From Nitrospirota bacterium (GTDB lineage: Bacteria; Nitrospirota; JACRHJ01), in assembly GCA_027328825.1 (NCBI GenBank), contig DAHWTK010000001.1:16933-80932 (forward strand): DNA of 64,000 nucleotides, given 5' to 3'. Shown here in pieces: positions 16,497 through 26,548 of the stretch. The notes below the pieces were generated by a model. It searched no databases. It was not told the DNA's origin and saw nothing but the letters and a program-made list of their open reading frames with translations. Numbering within the stretch: the stretch's first letter is position 1; each line of letters opens with the position of its first letter. A program made the position numbers and the translations under genes.

Positions 16497-17348
16497 ATGT
16501 TTCTTAAGATACTGATACTTGCGGCTGTGCAGGGGGCCGCGGAGCTTCTGCCGGTTTCAAGCTCCGCGCACGTCATAATCGCCGAGAAACTGATGGGACT
16601 CAATCCCACCAGTCCGTCCATGACACTTCTGCTCGTGATGCTGCATACGGGGACTATGTTCGCGGTGATTATTTATTTCTGGAAGTCCTGGAAAAGGAGC
16701 TTCTTTTCGTCGCGGGAGCGGTTCATAGAAGCGGCGAAGTATATAATAATAGCCACTTTTTTCACCGGCGTGGTTGGCCTTGCGCTGAAATATATAATCG
16801 AAAAATACATGCTCCGGGGCATCCCGCACGCGCAGATTGAGCTTATTTTCGGCAACATGACGCTTATTTCCGTGTCCCTGGCAGCGGTGGGGGTTATGAT
16901 AATAATCGCGGGGCTGGCGAAGAAAAAACCCTGGAAAATAAAAAAGTTGGGAACGCGCGAATCCTCGGTTATAGGGGCCGTGCAGGGCCTATGCCTGCCT
17001 TTTCGGGGGTTTTCCCGTTCAGGCGCGACAATATCAGCCGGGCTCCTTCTGAACATGGCGAAGGAGAAGTCCGAGGAATTCAGTTTCGCGCTCGCTGTCG
17101 TCCTTACGCCGCCGGTTGTCGTAAGGGAGGTCTGGAGGATGGTAAAGGCAAAGGAAATGACGTCCCGGGCGATAGACTTCGGGATATTCTATCCGAGCCT
17201 GGCGGGGATGGTTTTCAGCTTTATCTCCGGCCTGCTCGCGCTCGCATGGCTTTCCAACTGGCTTGAGAAGGGCAAATGGCAGATATTCGGCTTTTACTGC
17301 ATCTTTGCCTCGGCGGTCGTTTTCACGCTGCACAGGATGGGTTACTAA
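16497..17348 (+). CDS. uppP: Undecaprenyl-diphosphate phosphatase
   Basis: A 283-residue polytopic inner-membrane BacA/UppP-type enzyme that dephosphorylates undecaprenyl diphosphate to recycle the cell-wall lipid carrier. The conserved QGAAELLPVSSSAHVI (catalytic Glu and Ser region) is at residues 11-26 and the second motif FRGFSRSGATI near 174. The length is typical. It follows the DUF190 gene by 11 bp and converges with galT. Confidence 0.93.
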   Translation: MFLKILILAAVQGAAELLPVSSSAHVIIAEKLMGLNPTSPSMTLLLVMLHTGTMFAVIIYFWKSWKRSFFSSRERFIEAAKYIIIATFFTGVVGLALKYIIEKYMLRGIPHAQIELIFGNMTLISVSLAAVGVMIIIAGLAKKKPWKIKKLGTRESSVIGAVQGLCLPFRGFSRSGATISAGLLLNMAKEKSEEFSFALAVVLTPPVVVREVWRMVKAKEMTSRAIDFGIFYPSLAGMVFSFISGLLALAWLSNWLEKGKWQIFGFYCIFASAVVFTLHRMGY

Positions 17349-17362
17349 CGGGCTTTAAATCC

Positions 17363-17385
17363 GGGGCCTTAAAAATAAGCTCCCC
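17363..17385. terminator. Weak hairpin between convergent uppP and galT
   Basis: GGGG-C-CTT pairs with AAG-CT-CCCC around an A-rich loop. The stem is imperfect and T-runs are short, so this is a tentative bidirectional terminator. Confidence 0.3.
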
Positions 17386-17390
17386 TTGTA

Positions 17391-18386
17391 TCATGCGATT
17401 CGAAAGTCCTTCATAAAGGCCGCCGTCTCCTCCGGTATCGTCACGTTTATGAAAATCCCCGAGCCGAGCTCGAACCCGGCAACCTGCGTAAGCCTCGGTA
17501 TTATCTGAAGATGCCAGAGGTAATAGGACTTGTGCTCGTCGTCCACGGGAGCGGTGTTTATAACGAAATTATAATCCGGGTTGTCGAGGCTCAGGTACAT
17601 TTTCATCAGGATTTCCTTGAGAACGCGGGCGAGGTCTGAGATTTCGTCCTCGGTGATATGTCCGAAGGACGGCTTATGCTCCCTGGGCATAATCCACGTC
17701 TCGAACGGGTAATGCGAGGCGAAGGGGTGTATGACCGTAAAGCGCTTTGTAGAGGCGACTATCCTCTTCCCCTCCTCAAGCTCCGCCTTCTGAATGTCAA
17801 AGTGAAGCGAGCGTCCGGTATTGTCGAAATACTGCGTCGCCACCTCGTATTTCCGCCTGATATACGGCGGCACGATGGGCGAGGCGACTATCTGCGTATG
17901 GGGGTGTTCAAGAGAGGTGCCCGCCTCTCTGCCGTGGTTTTTGAAGATTATTATTACCTTTACCTTGGAATCTTTTTTGAAGGCCAGGTACCTGTCCCTG
18001 TACATCCTTATCAGGTTCTCGACGTGGCTATCCGACATGAACGGAATGATCTCGTTATGAAGCGGCGTCTCGATTATTATCTCATGTCTGCCGTAGCCGT
18101 GCGTTTCCCGGAAAAACTTCCATTCGTTCCTTACCAGATCCCCTTCGGGCGTTAGGGCCGGGAACTTGTTCGGAATGGCGCGTATCTTCCAGGCGCCGCC
18201 TTCGCTGAAGACGGCAGTCGTATCCGGGGTCAGTCTTTCATTCCCGATGCAGAACGGGCAATTCGGGTCGTGCGCGGGAAGCGCGACCGGCGCGGTCTTG
18301 CGCTTGAAATCGTCCGGGCGTTTTGCGCGCTCTTTAGCGATGATTATCCAGTCGTAGGTAGTAGCATCCTGCCTTAGCTCCGACAT
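17391..18386 (-). CDS. galT: Galactose-1-phosphate uridylyltransferase (GalT family)
   Basis: A 331-residue HIT-superfamily enzyme exchanging UMP between UDP-glucose and galactose-1-phosphate (Leloir pathway). The active-site HPH is in GTSLEHPHTQI. NCPFCIGNE gives the Zn-binding Cys pair, and SYYLWHLQIIPR and the Glu/His pattern near the C-terminus fit the family. Start ATG 18386 has AGGAGG 7 nt upstream, preferred over the longer MPGGRR form. A related nucleotidyltransferase specificity (as in ADP-sulfurylase/GalT-like proteins) cannot be excluded. It may be read through from cheB. Confidence 0.85.
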   Translation of the reverse strand: MSELRQDATTYDWIIIAKERAKRPDDFKRKTAPVALPAHDPNCPFCIGNERLTPDTTAVFSEGGAWKIRAIPNKFPALTPEGDLVRNEWKFFRETHGYGRHEIIIETPLHNEIIPFMSDSHVENLIRMYRDRYLAFKKDSKVKVIIIFKNHGREAGTSLEHPHTQIVASPIVPPYIRRKYEVATQYFDNTGRSLHFDIQKAELEEGKRIVASTKRFTVIHPFASHYPFETWIMPREHKPSFGHITEDEISDLARVLKEILMKMYLSLDNPDYNFVINTAPVDDEHKSYYLWHLQIIPRLTQVAGFELGSGIFINVTIPEETAAFMKDFRIA

Positions 18387-18453
18387 GCGCCGTCCTCCTG
18401 GCATAGATTTACCGGCTTTTTAAAATTTATACTACTACCGGGAATATATAAAA

Positions 18454-19524
18454 TCAAGTCTCAAGCTCGTCGAGGATGGCGGGAACCGCGCCGGCCAGAG
18501 GGACTATCCTGTCAACGCCGCCCAGGGAAACCGCTACCTTTGGCATCCCGTAGACGATGCAGGATTCCTCGTCCTGGGCGATGGTCTTGCCGCCCGCGTC
18601 ATGAATGGCCTTTATGCCCATGGCTCCATCGTTTCCCATGCCGGTAAGTATAACACCTATAACTCTGCCACGCATTACCTTTGCCGCCGATTCCATCATG
18701 ACGTCAACCGAGGGGCGATGGATTCTGTCCACCGGAAATTTGGAAAGGTGTACGCAAAGCTCTTCTTCGACATGCAAAGTCATATGCAGCCCGGAAGGCG
18801 CGATAAGGCATTTCCCCGGCCTTACCAGGTCGCCGTCGAACGCCTCTGACACCTCCAGCCTTGAAAGGCTGTTCAGCCTCTCCGCCAGAGAGGCGGTGAA
18901 GCCTATAGGCATATGCTGCACAACCAGAAACGCCGCATTCAAACCCTCGGGGAGATTGGATAATATCTCCTGCAGCGCGGGCGGCCCGCCGGTTGAAGCG
19001 CCGATTGCCACCACCTTCATTTCCTCAGTGTCGGCTTTGACCGGGACATATGCTTGAGGCAGAAAGACTTGCGGGCGCGCCGGATGGACTGGCGCCAGTT
19101 TCTTTACTATTTTATCCGTATCGACGCCGGCCACCGCCCTGACTTTTGATGTAAGTTCTCCCGCGATGCCAAGTATATCCATTGCAGTATGGGCGGAGGA
19201 TTTATCGATTACATCGACCGCGCCCAGGTCAAGAGCCCTGAGAGTCACCTCGCCGCCTTCGGAAGTCAAAGAAGAAAGCATGAGTACCGGCACAGGGCAA
19301 TCCGCCATTATCATCCTGAGAGCATCCAGACCGTCCATGCCGGGCATCCGCACGTCGAGGGTAACGACGTCCGGTTTTAGCATCCGGGTTTTTTTATAGC
19401 CTTCCTCGCCGTCCGAGGCCGTGTCGATTACCTCTATCATAGGGTCTGATGATAGCATCCTGTACAGGGCCTTACGCATGAACACCGAGTCGTCCACTAC
19501 GAGCACTCTTATCTTTTTGGTCAT
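18454..19524 (-). CDS. cheB: Chemotaxis response regulator methylesterase CheB
   Basis: A 356-residue protein with a receiver domain (phospho-acceptor Asp57 in VTLDVRMPG) and a C-terminal methylesterase. GASTGGPPALQ carries the catalytic Ser177; VQHMP and GMGNDGAMG supply the His and Asp region. It removes methyl groups from receptor glutamates. It is the last gene of the chemosensory operon, 1 bp after cheR2. Confidence 0.96.
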   Translation of the reverse strand: MTKKIRVLVVDDSVFMRKALYRMLSSDPMIEVIDTASDGEEGYKKTRMLKPDVVTLDVRMPGMDGLDALRMIMADCPVPVLMLSSLTSEGGEVTLRALDLGAVDVIDKSSAHTAMDILGIAGELTSKVRAVAGVDTDKIVKKLAPVHPARPQVFLPQAYVPVKADTEEMKVVAIGASTGGPPALQEILSNLPEGLNAAFLVVQHMPIGFTASLAERLNSLSRLEVSEAFDGDLVRPGKCLIAPSGLHMTLHVEEELCVHLSKFPVDRIHRPSVDVMMESAAKVMRGRVIGVILTGMGNDGAMGIKAIHDAGGKTIAQDEESCIVYGMPKVAVSLGGVDRIVPLAGAVPAILDELET

Positions 19525-19525
19525 A

Positions 19526-20416
19526 TTACGTCCCGCTTTTTACGTAAATCATAGTGTTCTTGTGGCGCTCGGTAATGAATATGTCTGTTATCCGCGCAAG
19601 CGACTCGGAATGTCCAAGCAGGAGACAGCCGTCGTCGGCAAGCGCATCATAAAAAGATTCCACGGTCCTGCATATGGCCGAATCTGAAAAATAAATGAAG
19701 ACGTTCCGGCACAATATTGCGTCCACGTCCTTGAACATTCTGAACAGATGCTGGTCTACCATGTTTCCGTGCATGAACCTGACACGCTTTCTTATCCGCT
19801 CGTCCAGAAGATATTTTTCGCCATCCCGTAAGAAATATCTGTCTGCCGTTTCCCTGCTGGTTGATCTAAGAGAGTATGCCGTGAATTCGGCGGAATTGGC
19901 TTTCCTCAGTATTTTCCCGTCGATGTCCACACCTGTTATATCTATTTTGCACCGGTCGTAAATCTTGGCCTCTTCCAGCATTATCGCCAGAGTGTACGCC
20001 TCTTCGCCGGATGAGCAGCCACACGACAGTATTTTGAAATTTACGATGCCTTCATTTTTTATTTTTTCCTTAAGCCGCGCGACAAGCAATGAAATCTGGT
20101 TTATCTCTCTAAAAAAATAGGTCTCATTGTTGGTGAGTCGCGGGATTAGTTCCGCCGTCTCGTCCCCGCCGCGCGGATGGAATTTTAAATAATTGTAATA
20201 TTCCGAGAAAGAGCCTATGTCCAGAACGGTCATACGCGAAGAAAGCCTCATGGCGAGTGTCTGAATTTTCGCGTCCTCGAAAAAAATTCCGCAATAATCG
20301 TGTATATAATCCCTGATAAGCCTGAATTCGAACTCCGACAAGACCTTTTCTTCATAGGCGCTCTCCCCGGTCGCACCGGGTGCTGCTTCCGTCTCTTTTA
20401 TTGCGTTAAAATTCAT
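19526..20416 (-). CDS. cheR: CheR-type receptor methyltransferase (second copy)
   Basis: A 296-residue SAM-dependent MCP glutamate methyltransferase. An N-terminal ~25-residue extension precedes the all-helical CheR_N domain (FEFRLIRDYIHDYCGI). LTNNETYFFRE, ILSCGCSSGEEAYTLAIML (SAM motif I) and CRNVFIYFSD are all present. The C-terminus ends without a TPR domain. It pairs with cheB, 1 bp away, and differs clearly from the other CheR (22458-23387) in sequence. Confidence 0.95.
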   Translation of the reverse strand: MNFNAIKETEAAPGATGESAYEEKVLSEFEFRLIRDYIHDYCGIFFEDAKIQTLAMRLSSRMTVLDIGSFSEYYNYLKFHPRGGDETAELIPRLTNNETYFFREINQISLLVARLKEKIKNEGIVNFKILSCGCSSGEEAYTLAIMLEEAKIYDRCKIDITGVDIDGKILRKANSAEFTAYSLRSTSRETADRYFLRDGEKYLLDERIRKRVRFMHGNMVDQHLFRMFKDVDAILCRNVFIYFSDSAICRTVESFYDALADDGCLLLGHSESLARITDIFITERHKNTMIYVKSGT

Positions 20417-20463
20417 AAAAGACCCTGAATATTAATTCTGGAATTTCCAATACGAGACATGCA

Positions 20464-22443
20464 TCAGGCATGTGCCGAAACGTTTTCATGCAGCGCCGCA
20501 AGAGCCCTGGCAGCTATTTTTCGCACCATGACGTCTTCATCTTTCAGCGCGGACTGCAGCGCTCCGCAAACCCCATCGCCTCCTGCCTTGCCGAGGGCCT
20601 CGGCCGCCGCCGCCCTGACGCTCCAATGGGTATGCGAGAGAAGCTCCGTCAGCAGTGGAACTGCTTTCTCGCATCCAATCCGGCCAAGCGCCTGGACTGA
20701 AGCCATGAGAATGTCCCTGTCGCCCGCGCAAGCAGTTTCAAGCACGGGCTGGCAGGCCTCTTTTCTTCCCAGCGCCCCAAGCGCTTCGAGGGCCGCGACC
20801 GCCAGTTCGCGCGGTGAATCGTTCAGGATTTCCATGAGCGAGAAAATGGCGATCGGATCCCTTTGTTCCTTCAAGGCTCCGATGGCATAGAAACAGAACC
20901 GTTCATCCCTATCCTTGACAAATTTTATAAGTCTTTGCAGTATATGCGGGTCCCTCACCTTTCCCATGGATACAACTGCCTGTTGCGCCACCTTCAGGCT
21001 TTTATCGTTGAGGGCCAGGAGCAGGCATGGGACCGCCTTTTCTCCGCCGATGCGTCCGATGGCTTTTACGGCTACTTCGCGTATCGTTTCCCTGGGGTCG
21101 TCGAGGAGAGCTGCGAGCGGTCTTATCGCCTCCTCTGCCTTAACTCTTCCCAGTGTCTCTGCGGCCAGGCGCATATACCTTACGTCTCCTCCGCTCTGTA
21201 TGTATGGCAGGAGCCTGGTAAAAACAATCCCGGGCGAGAGATCCGAAAGCGCGGCTACCGCAGCCTCCTGCACTTCTGGGCTTTCGTCTTCCAATGCGTC
21301 CGCCAGATCGCCCACCGCCTCGGACGCCCCTATCCTGCCAAGCGATATAGCCGCTTCCGCGCGTATCATGTTCATATCGTCATGGATCATCCGTATAAGA
21401 TACTCCACCCCCGGCCCCGGACCCAGGCTTCCCAGGTAACCGACTAACGCCTGCCGCACGCGGCCTGAGGGATTTTTCATGTGTTTCCCGGCTTCAGGCA
21501 ACGCCGCCGTTCCAATTTCGCGAAGGGTCTTCAGCGCCGCTGCGGCCAGATTATCGTCTTCAAGCAGTTCAAACGCCCTTCCCGAAGCCGCCTCGTATCT
21601 GAGAATCCCCGCGGCCATAAGCGCGTTCTCTTTCAATTGATATTCGCCGCCTTCGAGAATTCCAATTAAATATGCCCCGAAATTCTGCCCGCCCAGCTCA
21701 GTACGAAGCTTCTCCTCTACGGACAAGACCTCCTCGATATGCTCATTATCGCCGGACATTTTTTTGAATATTTCCATCAGCGCCTGGAAGGCCGCGTCCC
21801 GATGCGTGGAACCCTCCAGGCGAAGAATATTCAAAAGCGGATCAATGGCTTGCGGGCTTCCAATATTTCCAAGCGCCTGGATTGCTACCGGGGATAGAAG
21901 CTCATTGTCCAGATATTTTAAAATGCAGGGAACGGCGCGCTCGGCCTTCAAATTCCCAAGCGCGGCGATAACGGGATATGCGCTCCAGAAGTCGCTTTTA
22001 TCCAATACCTCCATAAGCGGCGTTACTGTCGACGGGTCGCCTATCTTGCCAAGAGCCTCTGCGGCGGCATGCGATACATTGGGCTCGTTATCTCTTAGCG
22101 CGCTCAGCAGCACCGGGATTGCGGCCTGGCTTCCGATAACCCCCAGCATGACACAGGCAAAATTTCTGATTTCCCAGTCCGGGTCGGCGGCGAGGCGCGA
22201 CAGGGCCGGCATGGCATCTTCGCCGAAACCGATGAAGACCTCCATGGCCGAGTTCCGTCTGTCCGCATCGCTGTTATCCCTTAAAGCCTCCTCAAGACAG
22301 GCTCTGACTTCGGTAAACCCTGCCTGCAAGATCCGCGCCTTCGCCGCCTTCCTCGTCGCAGGGTTTCCGGTCTTCATCGCAGAGAGGAGGTCGGGGATAT
22401 CCGCCGCCCCAGAGAGACCCGCATGTCCGGCCCGGTCAGACAT
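20464..22443 (-). CDS. HEAT-repeat (PBS-lyase-type) scaffold protein
   Basis: A 659-residue protein made almost entirely of ~31-residue HEAT/PBS-lyase repeats, about 20 copies. Recurrent features are AIPVLLSALRDNEPNV, AAAEALGKIGD and similar helices from residue ~15 to the C-terminus. No enzyme motif, signal peptide or membrane segment is visible, so a protein-binding scaffold is likely. It lies inside the chemosensory operon between two cheR genes (14 bp after cheR1, 47 bp before cheR2). This suggests a role in receptor adaptation or output, which is inference. Confidence 0.88.
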   Translation of the reverse strand: MSDRAGHAGLSGAADIPDLLSAMKTGNPATRKAAKARILQAGFTEVRACLEEALRDNSDADRRNSAMEVFIGFGEDAMPALSRLAADPDWEIRNFACVMLGVIGSQAAIPVLLSALRDNEPNVSHAAAEALGKIGDPSTVTPLMEVLDKSDFWSAYPVIAALGNLKAERAVPCILKYLDNELLSPVAIQALGNIGSPQAIDPLLNILRLEGSTHRDAAFQALMEIFKKMSGDNEHIEEVLSVEEKLRTELGGQNFGAYLIGILEGGEYQLKENALMAAGILRYEAASGRAFELLEDDNLAAAALKTLREIGTAALPEAGKHMKNPSGRVRQALVGYLGSLGPGPGVEYLIRMIHDDMNMIRAEAAISLGRIGASEAVGDLADALEDESPEVQEAAVAALSDLSPGIVFTRLLPYIQSGGDVRYMRLAAETLGRVKAEEAIRPLAALLDDPRETIREVAVKAIGRIGGEKAVPCLLLALNDKSLKVAQQAVVSMGKVRDPHILQRLIKFVKDRDERFCFYAIGALKEQRDPIAIFSLMEILNDSPRELAVAALEALGALGRKEACQPVLETACAGDRDILMASVQALGRIGCEKAVPLLTELLSHTHWSVRAAAAEALGKAGGDGVCGALQSALKDEDVMVRKIAARALAALHENVSAHA

Positions 22444-22457
22444 AGACTGTCCATTCT

Positions 22458-23387
22458 TTAAAAAGGCTTGGCATAATAAACGGCATCTCCTTCGGTAATA
22501 ACATTAAACTCGTGTTCAAAGAGGTGCAGGGGTTCGGAATCTCCTGTGAAAAGAAATCCGCCGGGCCTCAGGCATCGGTAAAGGGTGTTTACCAGCCGCG
22601 CCTGCGCGGTTCTGTCGAAATAAATCATAACGTTTCTGCAAAAAATAAAGTCGAAATACCCTGTCGCGTCCAATTTCTTTACCGGCCCGCCCGCCGATCC
22701 AAGCTCCATAATGCCGCGCCTTGCCGAGATATCTTTTAAATTTAACTCGTAGAATTTCACTATGCTTGCAGGAAGCTCCTTTACGGCAAGGCCTCCTTCG
22801 CTTCTCTCCATATACCGCGACAGCATATCCGGGGCTATATCTTTCACGGAACTGTTACCGTAAACACCCATCCTCGCACGGTCCAGAACTAAACGGTTTA
22901 TGTCCGTGGCCGTTATCTCGATATCCCATGCCCGCGGGAACTTGAGACTGTCGAGAATCGTAAAGGCGATTGAATATGTCTCCTCGCCCGTGGAACAACC
23001 CGCGCTCCAGACCCTGAGATACATAAACGGATGCCTCTCGCCCCATTTCCATGGCCGCGTTTCGTCGCCCCAGGATTTAACGACTTCCCTGTTTTTCTTC
23101 TCTATCATCTCGGGGAGTATGCTTTCCTTGAGCGCCCTGAACTGGGATGGATTTCTGAAAAACCGCGTTTCGTTTACCGTCAATTCTTCAAGCAGACTCT
23201 GCATTTCTTCCGGCTCTTCCAGAAGACAATTATAGTAATTCTCGTAATCGGAATGTCCGCCGGCGATAAGGCGCTCCCGCAGGTGGTCTTCTAAAAAGAC
23301 TTGCTTGGTTGCCGGGAAGAAAAGGTCGCACCTCTCCCTGACGAGCTTGTTGAATCTGGCAAGTTGTTCCTGCGTTATGGTCTGCAA
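22458..23387 (-). CDS. cheR: CheR-type receptor methyltransferase (first copy)
   Basis: A 309-residue CheR. LTVNETRFFRNPSQF, VWSAGCSTGEETYSIAF (SAM motif I) and FCRNVMIYFDR are present. The segment between residues ~98 and 120 (KNREVVKSWGDETRPWKWGERHP) is a longer, Trp-rich insertion than usual. It starts 1 bp after the mcp stop and most likely modifies that receptor. With the second CheR it makes two methyltransferases for one CheB in this operon. Confidence 0.95.
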   Translation of the reverse strand: MQTITQEQLARFNKLVRERCDLFFPATKQVFLEDHLRERLIAGGHSDYENYYNCLLEEPEEMQSLLEELTVNETRFFRNPSQFRALKESILPEMIEKKNREVVKSWGDETRPWKWGERHPFMYLRVWSAGCSTGEETYSIAFTILDSLKFPRAWDIEITATDINRLVLDRARMGVYGNSSVKDIAPDMLSRYMERSEGGLAVKELPASIVKFYELNLKDISARRGIMELGSAGGPVKKLDATGYFDFIFCRNVMIYFDRTAQARLVNTLYRCLRPGGFLFTGDSEPLHLFEHEFNVITEGDAVYYAKPF

Positions 23388-23388
23388 C

Positions 23389-25917
23389 TTAGCCCCTCGC
23401 CGCCGGCTGATACGCTATACCCTGCATGACCTTATAAGCCTCGCAGTGCATGCAGTTGGCAAGCTTTGTACGCGCGTCTCCCTGCTGAACGCCTTTGCAC
23501 CACGTGCTGTCTATAAGCCAGCAGCGCTTCTCCGGGTTCTGGTATGCCGGACATTTAAGCCTGAATTCCGTGGCGCAATGCAGGACGTCCCAGCAGTTAA
23601 TATTAATTTCCCTGGTCTTGAATATGCTTATCGCTTTCTGAAGTGACTCCGCCTGATACGTCAGGTTCTCGGCGGCGGAGCCCATCTGCTTGACCGCGCC
23701 CAGGTTCTCCCTCGCAATATCCGAAATATTTTCAACCGCCTTTACGACCAGTTCTCCGCCGCGCTTCTGTTCAGCGGTCGCATTGGCCACTATTTGGGTC
23801 ATGGAATTCATGTTTTCGACCGCCTTAATTATCTGAGCGCTTCCAGAAGCCTGCTCTTTTGTAGCAAGAGAGACTTCGTTCGTGACGCGGTTCATGTCCT
23901 CCACGGCCAACCTTATCTGCCTGCCGCCGGTAGATTGCTCTTTCATCGCGCCTGCGAGCTGGCGTGTAATGACGTTCATATTCTCCACGGCATTTTTAAT
24001 CTGATGTGATCCGGACACCTGCTCCTTCACGGCCTTCGTAACTTCATCCGCCGCTTTATTCATATTCTCGACCGACTTCAACACCTGCGCCGCGCCAGAG
24101 GCCTGCTCGGAAGATGCGTTATTTATTTCGGTCATAAGGCGGTTAGTGGCGCCGACGCTTTCCAGTATTCTGGAGAGCGATGCCCCGGCTTTGTCCGCAA
24201 GTTTCTTGCCTTCCAATGTTTCGGCGGCTCCCGCCTCCGCAGTACTGACAGCCTGGCCGGTTTCTTCCTGCACCTGCTTTATTACTTCGCCTATTTCCTT
24301 GGTGGCCACTACCGACCGCTCTGCCAGTTTGCGTACCTCGTCCGCAACAACGGCGAATCCCCTGCCGGCGTCGCCTGCCCTGGCGGCTTCTATAGCCGCG
24401 TTAAGCGCAAGCAGGTTTGTCTGGTCGGCTATTTCCTCAATCACGCCGACTATCTTGCCGATTTCTTCCGAGCGCCTGCCAAGACTGCCCATGACCTTGG
24501 ATGTGGCATTCATAGTCTCGGCAATCCGGTTTATACCCTCTATGGTGTGTTCCACGGCCTCGCTTCCGGCCTTTGCGGCTTCCGACGCCTTCTGGGATAT
24601 GCCGTCCGCCTCGGATACATTCATTGCAACCCGCCGTATTGAGGCGGCCATTTCCTCAATTGTCGCCGATGTCTCGGATACCGTGCCGGAAAGCCTGGAG
24701 GCGTTTTCCCCTACCTGGCCGATGGAGGCGAGCATCTGTTCTATTGTGGCCGAGGTCTCTTCCACCGATGATGACAGACCTTCCGAATCCTTCGCAACTC
24801 TGTCTATCGAGGCCGTCATCTGTTCTATTGTGGCCGATGTCTCGGATACGGATGAGGCCATCGCCTGGCTGTTTTTAGCGACCTGCTCTATAGAGGCGAC
24901 CATCTGGTTTACACTTGCCGAAGTCATATCGACATTTGAGGCGAGTTGGCCAGCGTTATCGGCTACGCTTTGAATGGATGCGGCCATCTCCTCCATGCTG
25001 GATGACGTCTCATCCGCCGCACTTGCCTGTACCGCCGCACCTTTGTTTATCTGCTGGGCGCTTTTCCCTACCTGGTCCGCCGCCGAGGCGACCTGCGCCG
25101 CGGTCTGATTGGCCGTCTCGACCATTTCGCTCAGGTTGCCTACCATTTTATTGATGGTTTCCCCAAGTATGCCAAGCTCATCACTTGTATGCACTCTGAT
25201 TCGCTGCGTAAGGTCTCCCCCGGCCACTTTGTCGGCGATCCTTATATTTTCCGCCAGCGGTTTCGTTATGCTCCGGGTTAGATACAGGCTGACGCCGATG
25301 CCTATAATAACCGCCACCGCTATGAACATAACTATAATTATGATAACGTGCCTCGCAAAGTCGTTCACCACCTGTCCCATCCCATTCATCCGTTTCCTCG
25401 ATGCGTCCTTCAAATCATTGGCCGCGGCCTCCATCTGATGTATGGGGTCCTTATGCGGGACCATCTCCTCGTTGCCTTCCTGGGGAGTCTTTATCTTCCC
25501 GGCATCCATCATTGCTTTAGCCTTCAAAAAGGATTCTTCATAGGTTGTCGCCTCCTCCTTCATCCTGGAAAGTGTTTCCCTTTCTTCCGGTAGGTATACG
25601 ACCTTATCGAGATTTGCCAGCCTTTCGGAAAGCTTGACCTGCCAGCTCTTCCAGGTATTGAAATAATTGCCATCCGTCTTTTTGTCGTCAATATTCAAAA
25701 ATACATCCTTCTCGCCCCGCCTCAGTTCGAGGATTTCGGCCCTTGCCGCAGCCGCATTCTCCGCTATGGCCGCATCGGTCTGAAGCATTACGGTGGTCTT
25801 TTTAGAGACGTTGGCAACCCCCCAGTAACCCGCGCCGCCGACTGCGACCATCATAAGCAAAACGATGCCGAACCCGATTATCAGCCGCGTACCTATATTC
25901 ATGTCCTTGTTTCTCAT
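23389..25917 (-). CDS. Methyl-accepting chemotaxis protein with two-CW C-terminal module
   Basis: An 842-residue receptor. TM1 is at about 11-31, a ~155-residue helical sensor domain follows, TM2 is at about 190-210, then HAMP. The long cytoplasmic four-helix bundle has the hairpin tip [20 protein letters not shown]. The signalling arms contain matched ~28-residue repeats, about five on each arm (SATIEQM.ASI.. descending; KEQ.SG..QI..AVENMN.. ascending). After the bundle, residues 775-825 form an eight-Cys module (CW, C, CP, CW, C, C-x2-C, then YK) like that in the nearby kinase. GGAGG lies 6 nt before the ATG. There is no CheR-tethering pentapeptide at the C-terminus. Confidence 0.95.
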   Translation of the reverse strand: MRNKDMNIGTRLIIGFGIVLLMMVAVGGAGYWGVANVSKKTTVMLQTDAAIAENAAAARAEILELRRGEKDVFLNIDDKKTDGNYFNTWKSWQVKLSERLANLDKVVYLPEERETLSRMKEEATTYEESFLKAKAMMDAGKIKTPQEGNEEMVPHKDPIHQMEAAANDLKDASRKRMNGMGQVVNDFARHVIIIIVMFIAVAVIIGIGVSLYLTRSITKPLAENIRIADKVAGGDLTQRIRVHTSDELGILGETINKMVGNLSEMVETANQTAAQVASAADQVGKSAQQINKGAAVQASAADETSSSMEEMAASIQSVADNAGQLASNVDMTSASVNQMVASIEQVAKNSQAMASSVSETSATIEQMTASIDRVAKDSEGLSSSVEETSATIEQMLASIGQVGENASRLSGTVSETSATIEEMAASIRRVAMNVSEADGISQKASEAAKAGSEAVEHTIEGINRIAETMNATSKVMGSLGRRSEEIGKIVGVIEEIADQTNLLALNAAIEAARAGDAGRGFAVVADEVRKLAERSVVATKEIGEVIKQVQEETGQAVSTAEAGAAETLEGKKLADKAGASLSRILESVGATNRLMTEINNASSEQASGAAQVLKSVENMNKAADEVTKAVKEQVSGSHQIKNAVENMNVITRQLAGAMKEQSTGGRQIRLAVEDMNRVTNEVSLATKEQASGSAQIIKAVENMNSMTQIVANATAEQKRGGELVVKAVENISDIARENLGAVKQMGSAAENLTYQAESLQKAISIFKTREININCWDVLHCATEFRLKCPAYQNPEKRCWLIDSTWCKGVQQGDARTKLANCMHCEAYKVMQGIAYQPAARG

Positions 25918-25939
25918 TTAAATCCTCCAGTCGTTGGCG

Positions 25940-26548
25940 TTACCGCACGCACTCCACGTCTTTCCATATCACGTTTTCGAAATCAAGAAGTATAATGAGC
26001 CGTCCGTCCATCTTGCCAACTCCATTTATATACCCATTTCCGGCGCCGGATATTTCTTCCGGAGGCGGCTCCACCACGTCGCCCGGCATCTTGAATACCT
26101 GAGATACCCTGTCAACCAGAAGTCCGAGCGCCTTGCCGCCGCCAACCGTTTTGTCGCCGGCCTCGACCACTATTATCCTCGAATCCTTCACCACATCCGC
26201 ATATCCCATGCCTATCCTGGCCTTCAGGTCCATCACGGGGATTATGCGCCCTCTGAGGTTTATAACGCCCTTGACGTGCGCGGGAGCGTTCGGCACCCAC
26301 GTCCATCTTCCGGCCCTTATAATCTCCTGTACCCTCACTATTTCCAGCGCATATTCCTCTTGTCCCAGGAAGAATCCAACCAGGTGAAGCATCTCTCCCG
26401 CGGACTTCGCCTGATTATGCCGGCCAGTTTCGCCCTCAGGCCCGTGCGGTGCTTCCGGCGGGGCTCCCGCCCGCCCCAGTATCTCTTCCGCAAGCCCGGA
26501 AGTAGGCAGCGTTATTTTACGATTCGGGTCCGGCACGCCTTCCGTCAT
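25940..26548 (-). CDS. cheW: CheW coupling protein with N-terminal extension
   Basis: A 202-residue CheW linking the receptor to CheA. The CheW domain runs from about residue 52 (LHLVGFFLGQEEYALEIVRVQEI) to the end, with VKGVINLRGRIIPVMDL as its signature. The first ~50 residues are a Pro/Gly-rich extension not needed for the fold. It overlaps the cheA stop by 4 nt and precedes mcp. Confidence 0.94.
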   Translation of the reverse strand: MTEGVPDPNRKITLPTSGLAEEILGRAGAPPEAPHGPEGETGRHNQAKSAGEMLHLVGFFLGQEEYALEIVRVQEIIRAGRWTWVPNAPAHVKGVINLRGRIIPVMDLKARIGMGYADVVKDSRIIVVEAGDKTVGGGKALGLLVDRVSQVFKMPGDVVEPPPEEISGAGNGYINGVGKMDGRLIILLDFENVIWKDVECVR

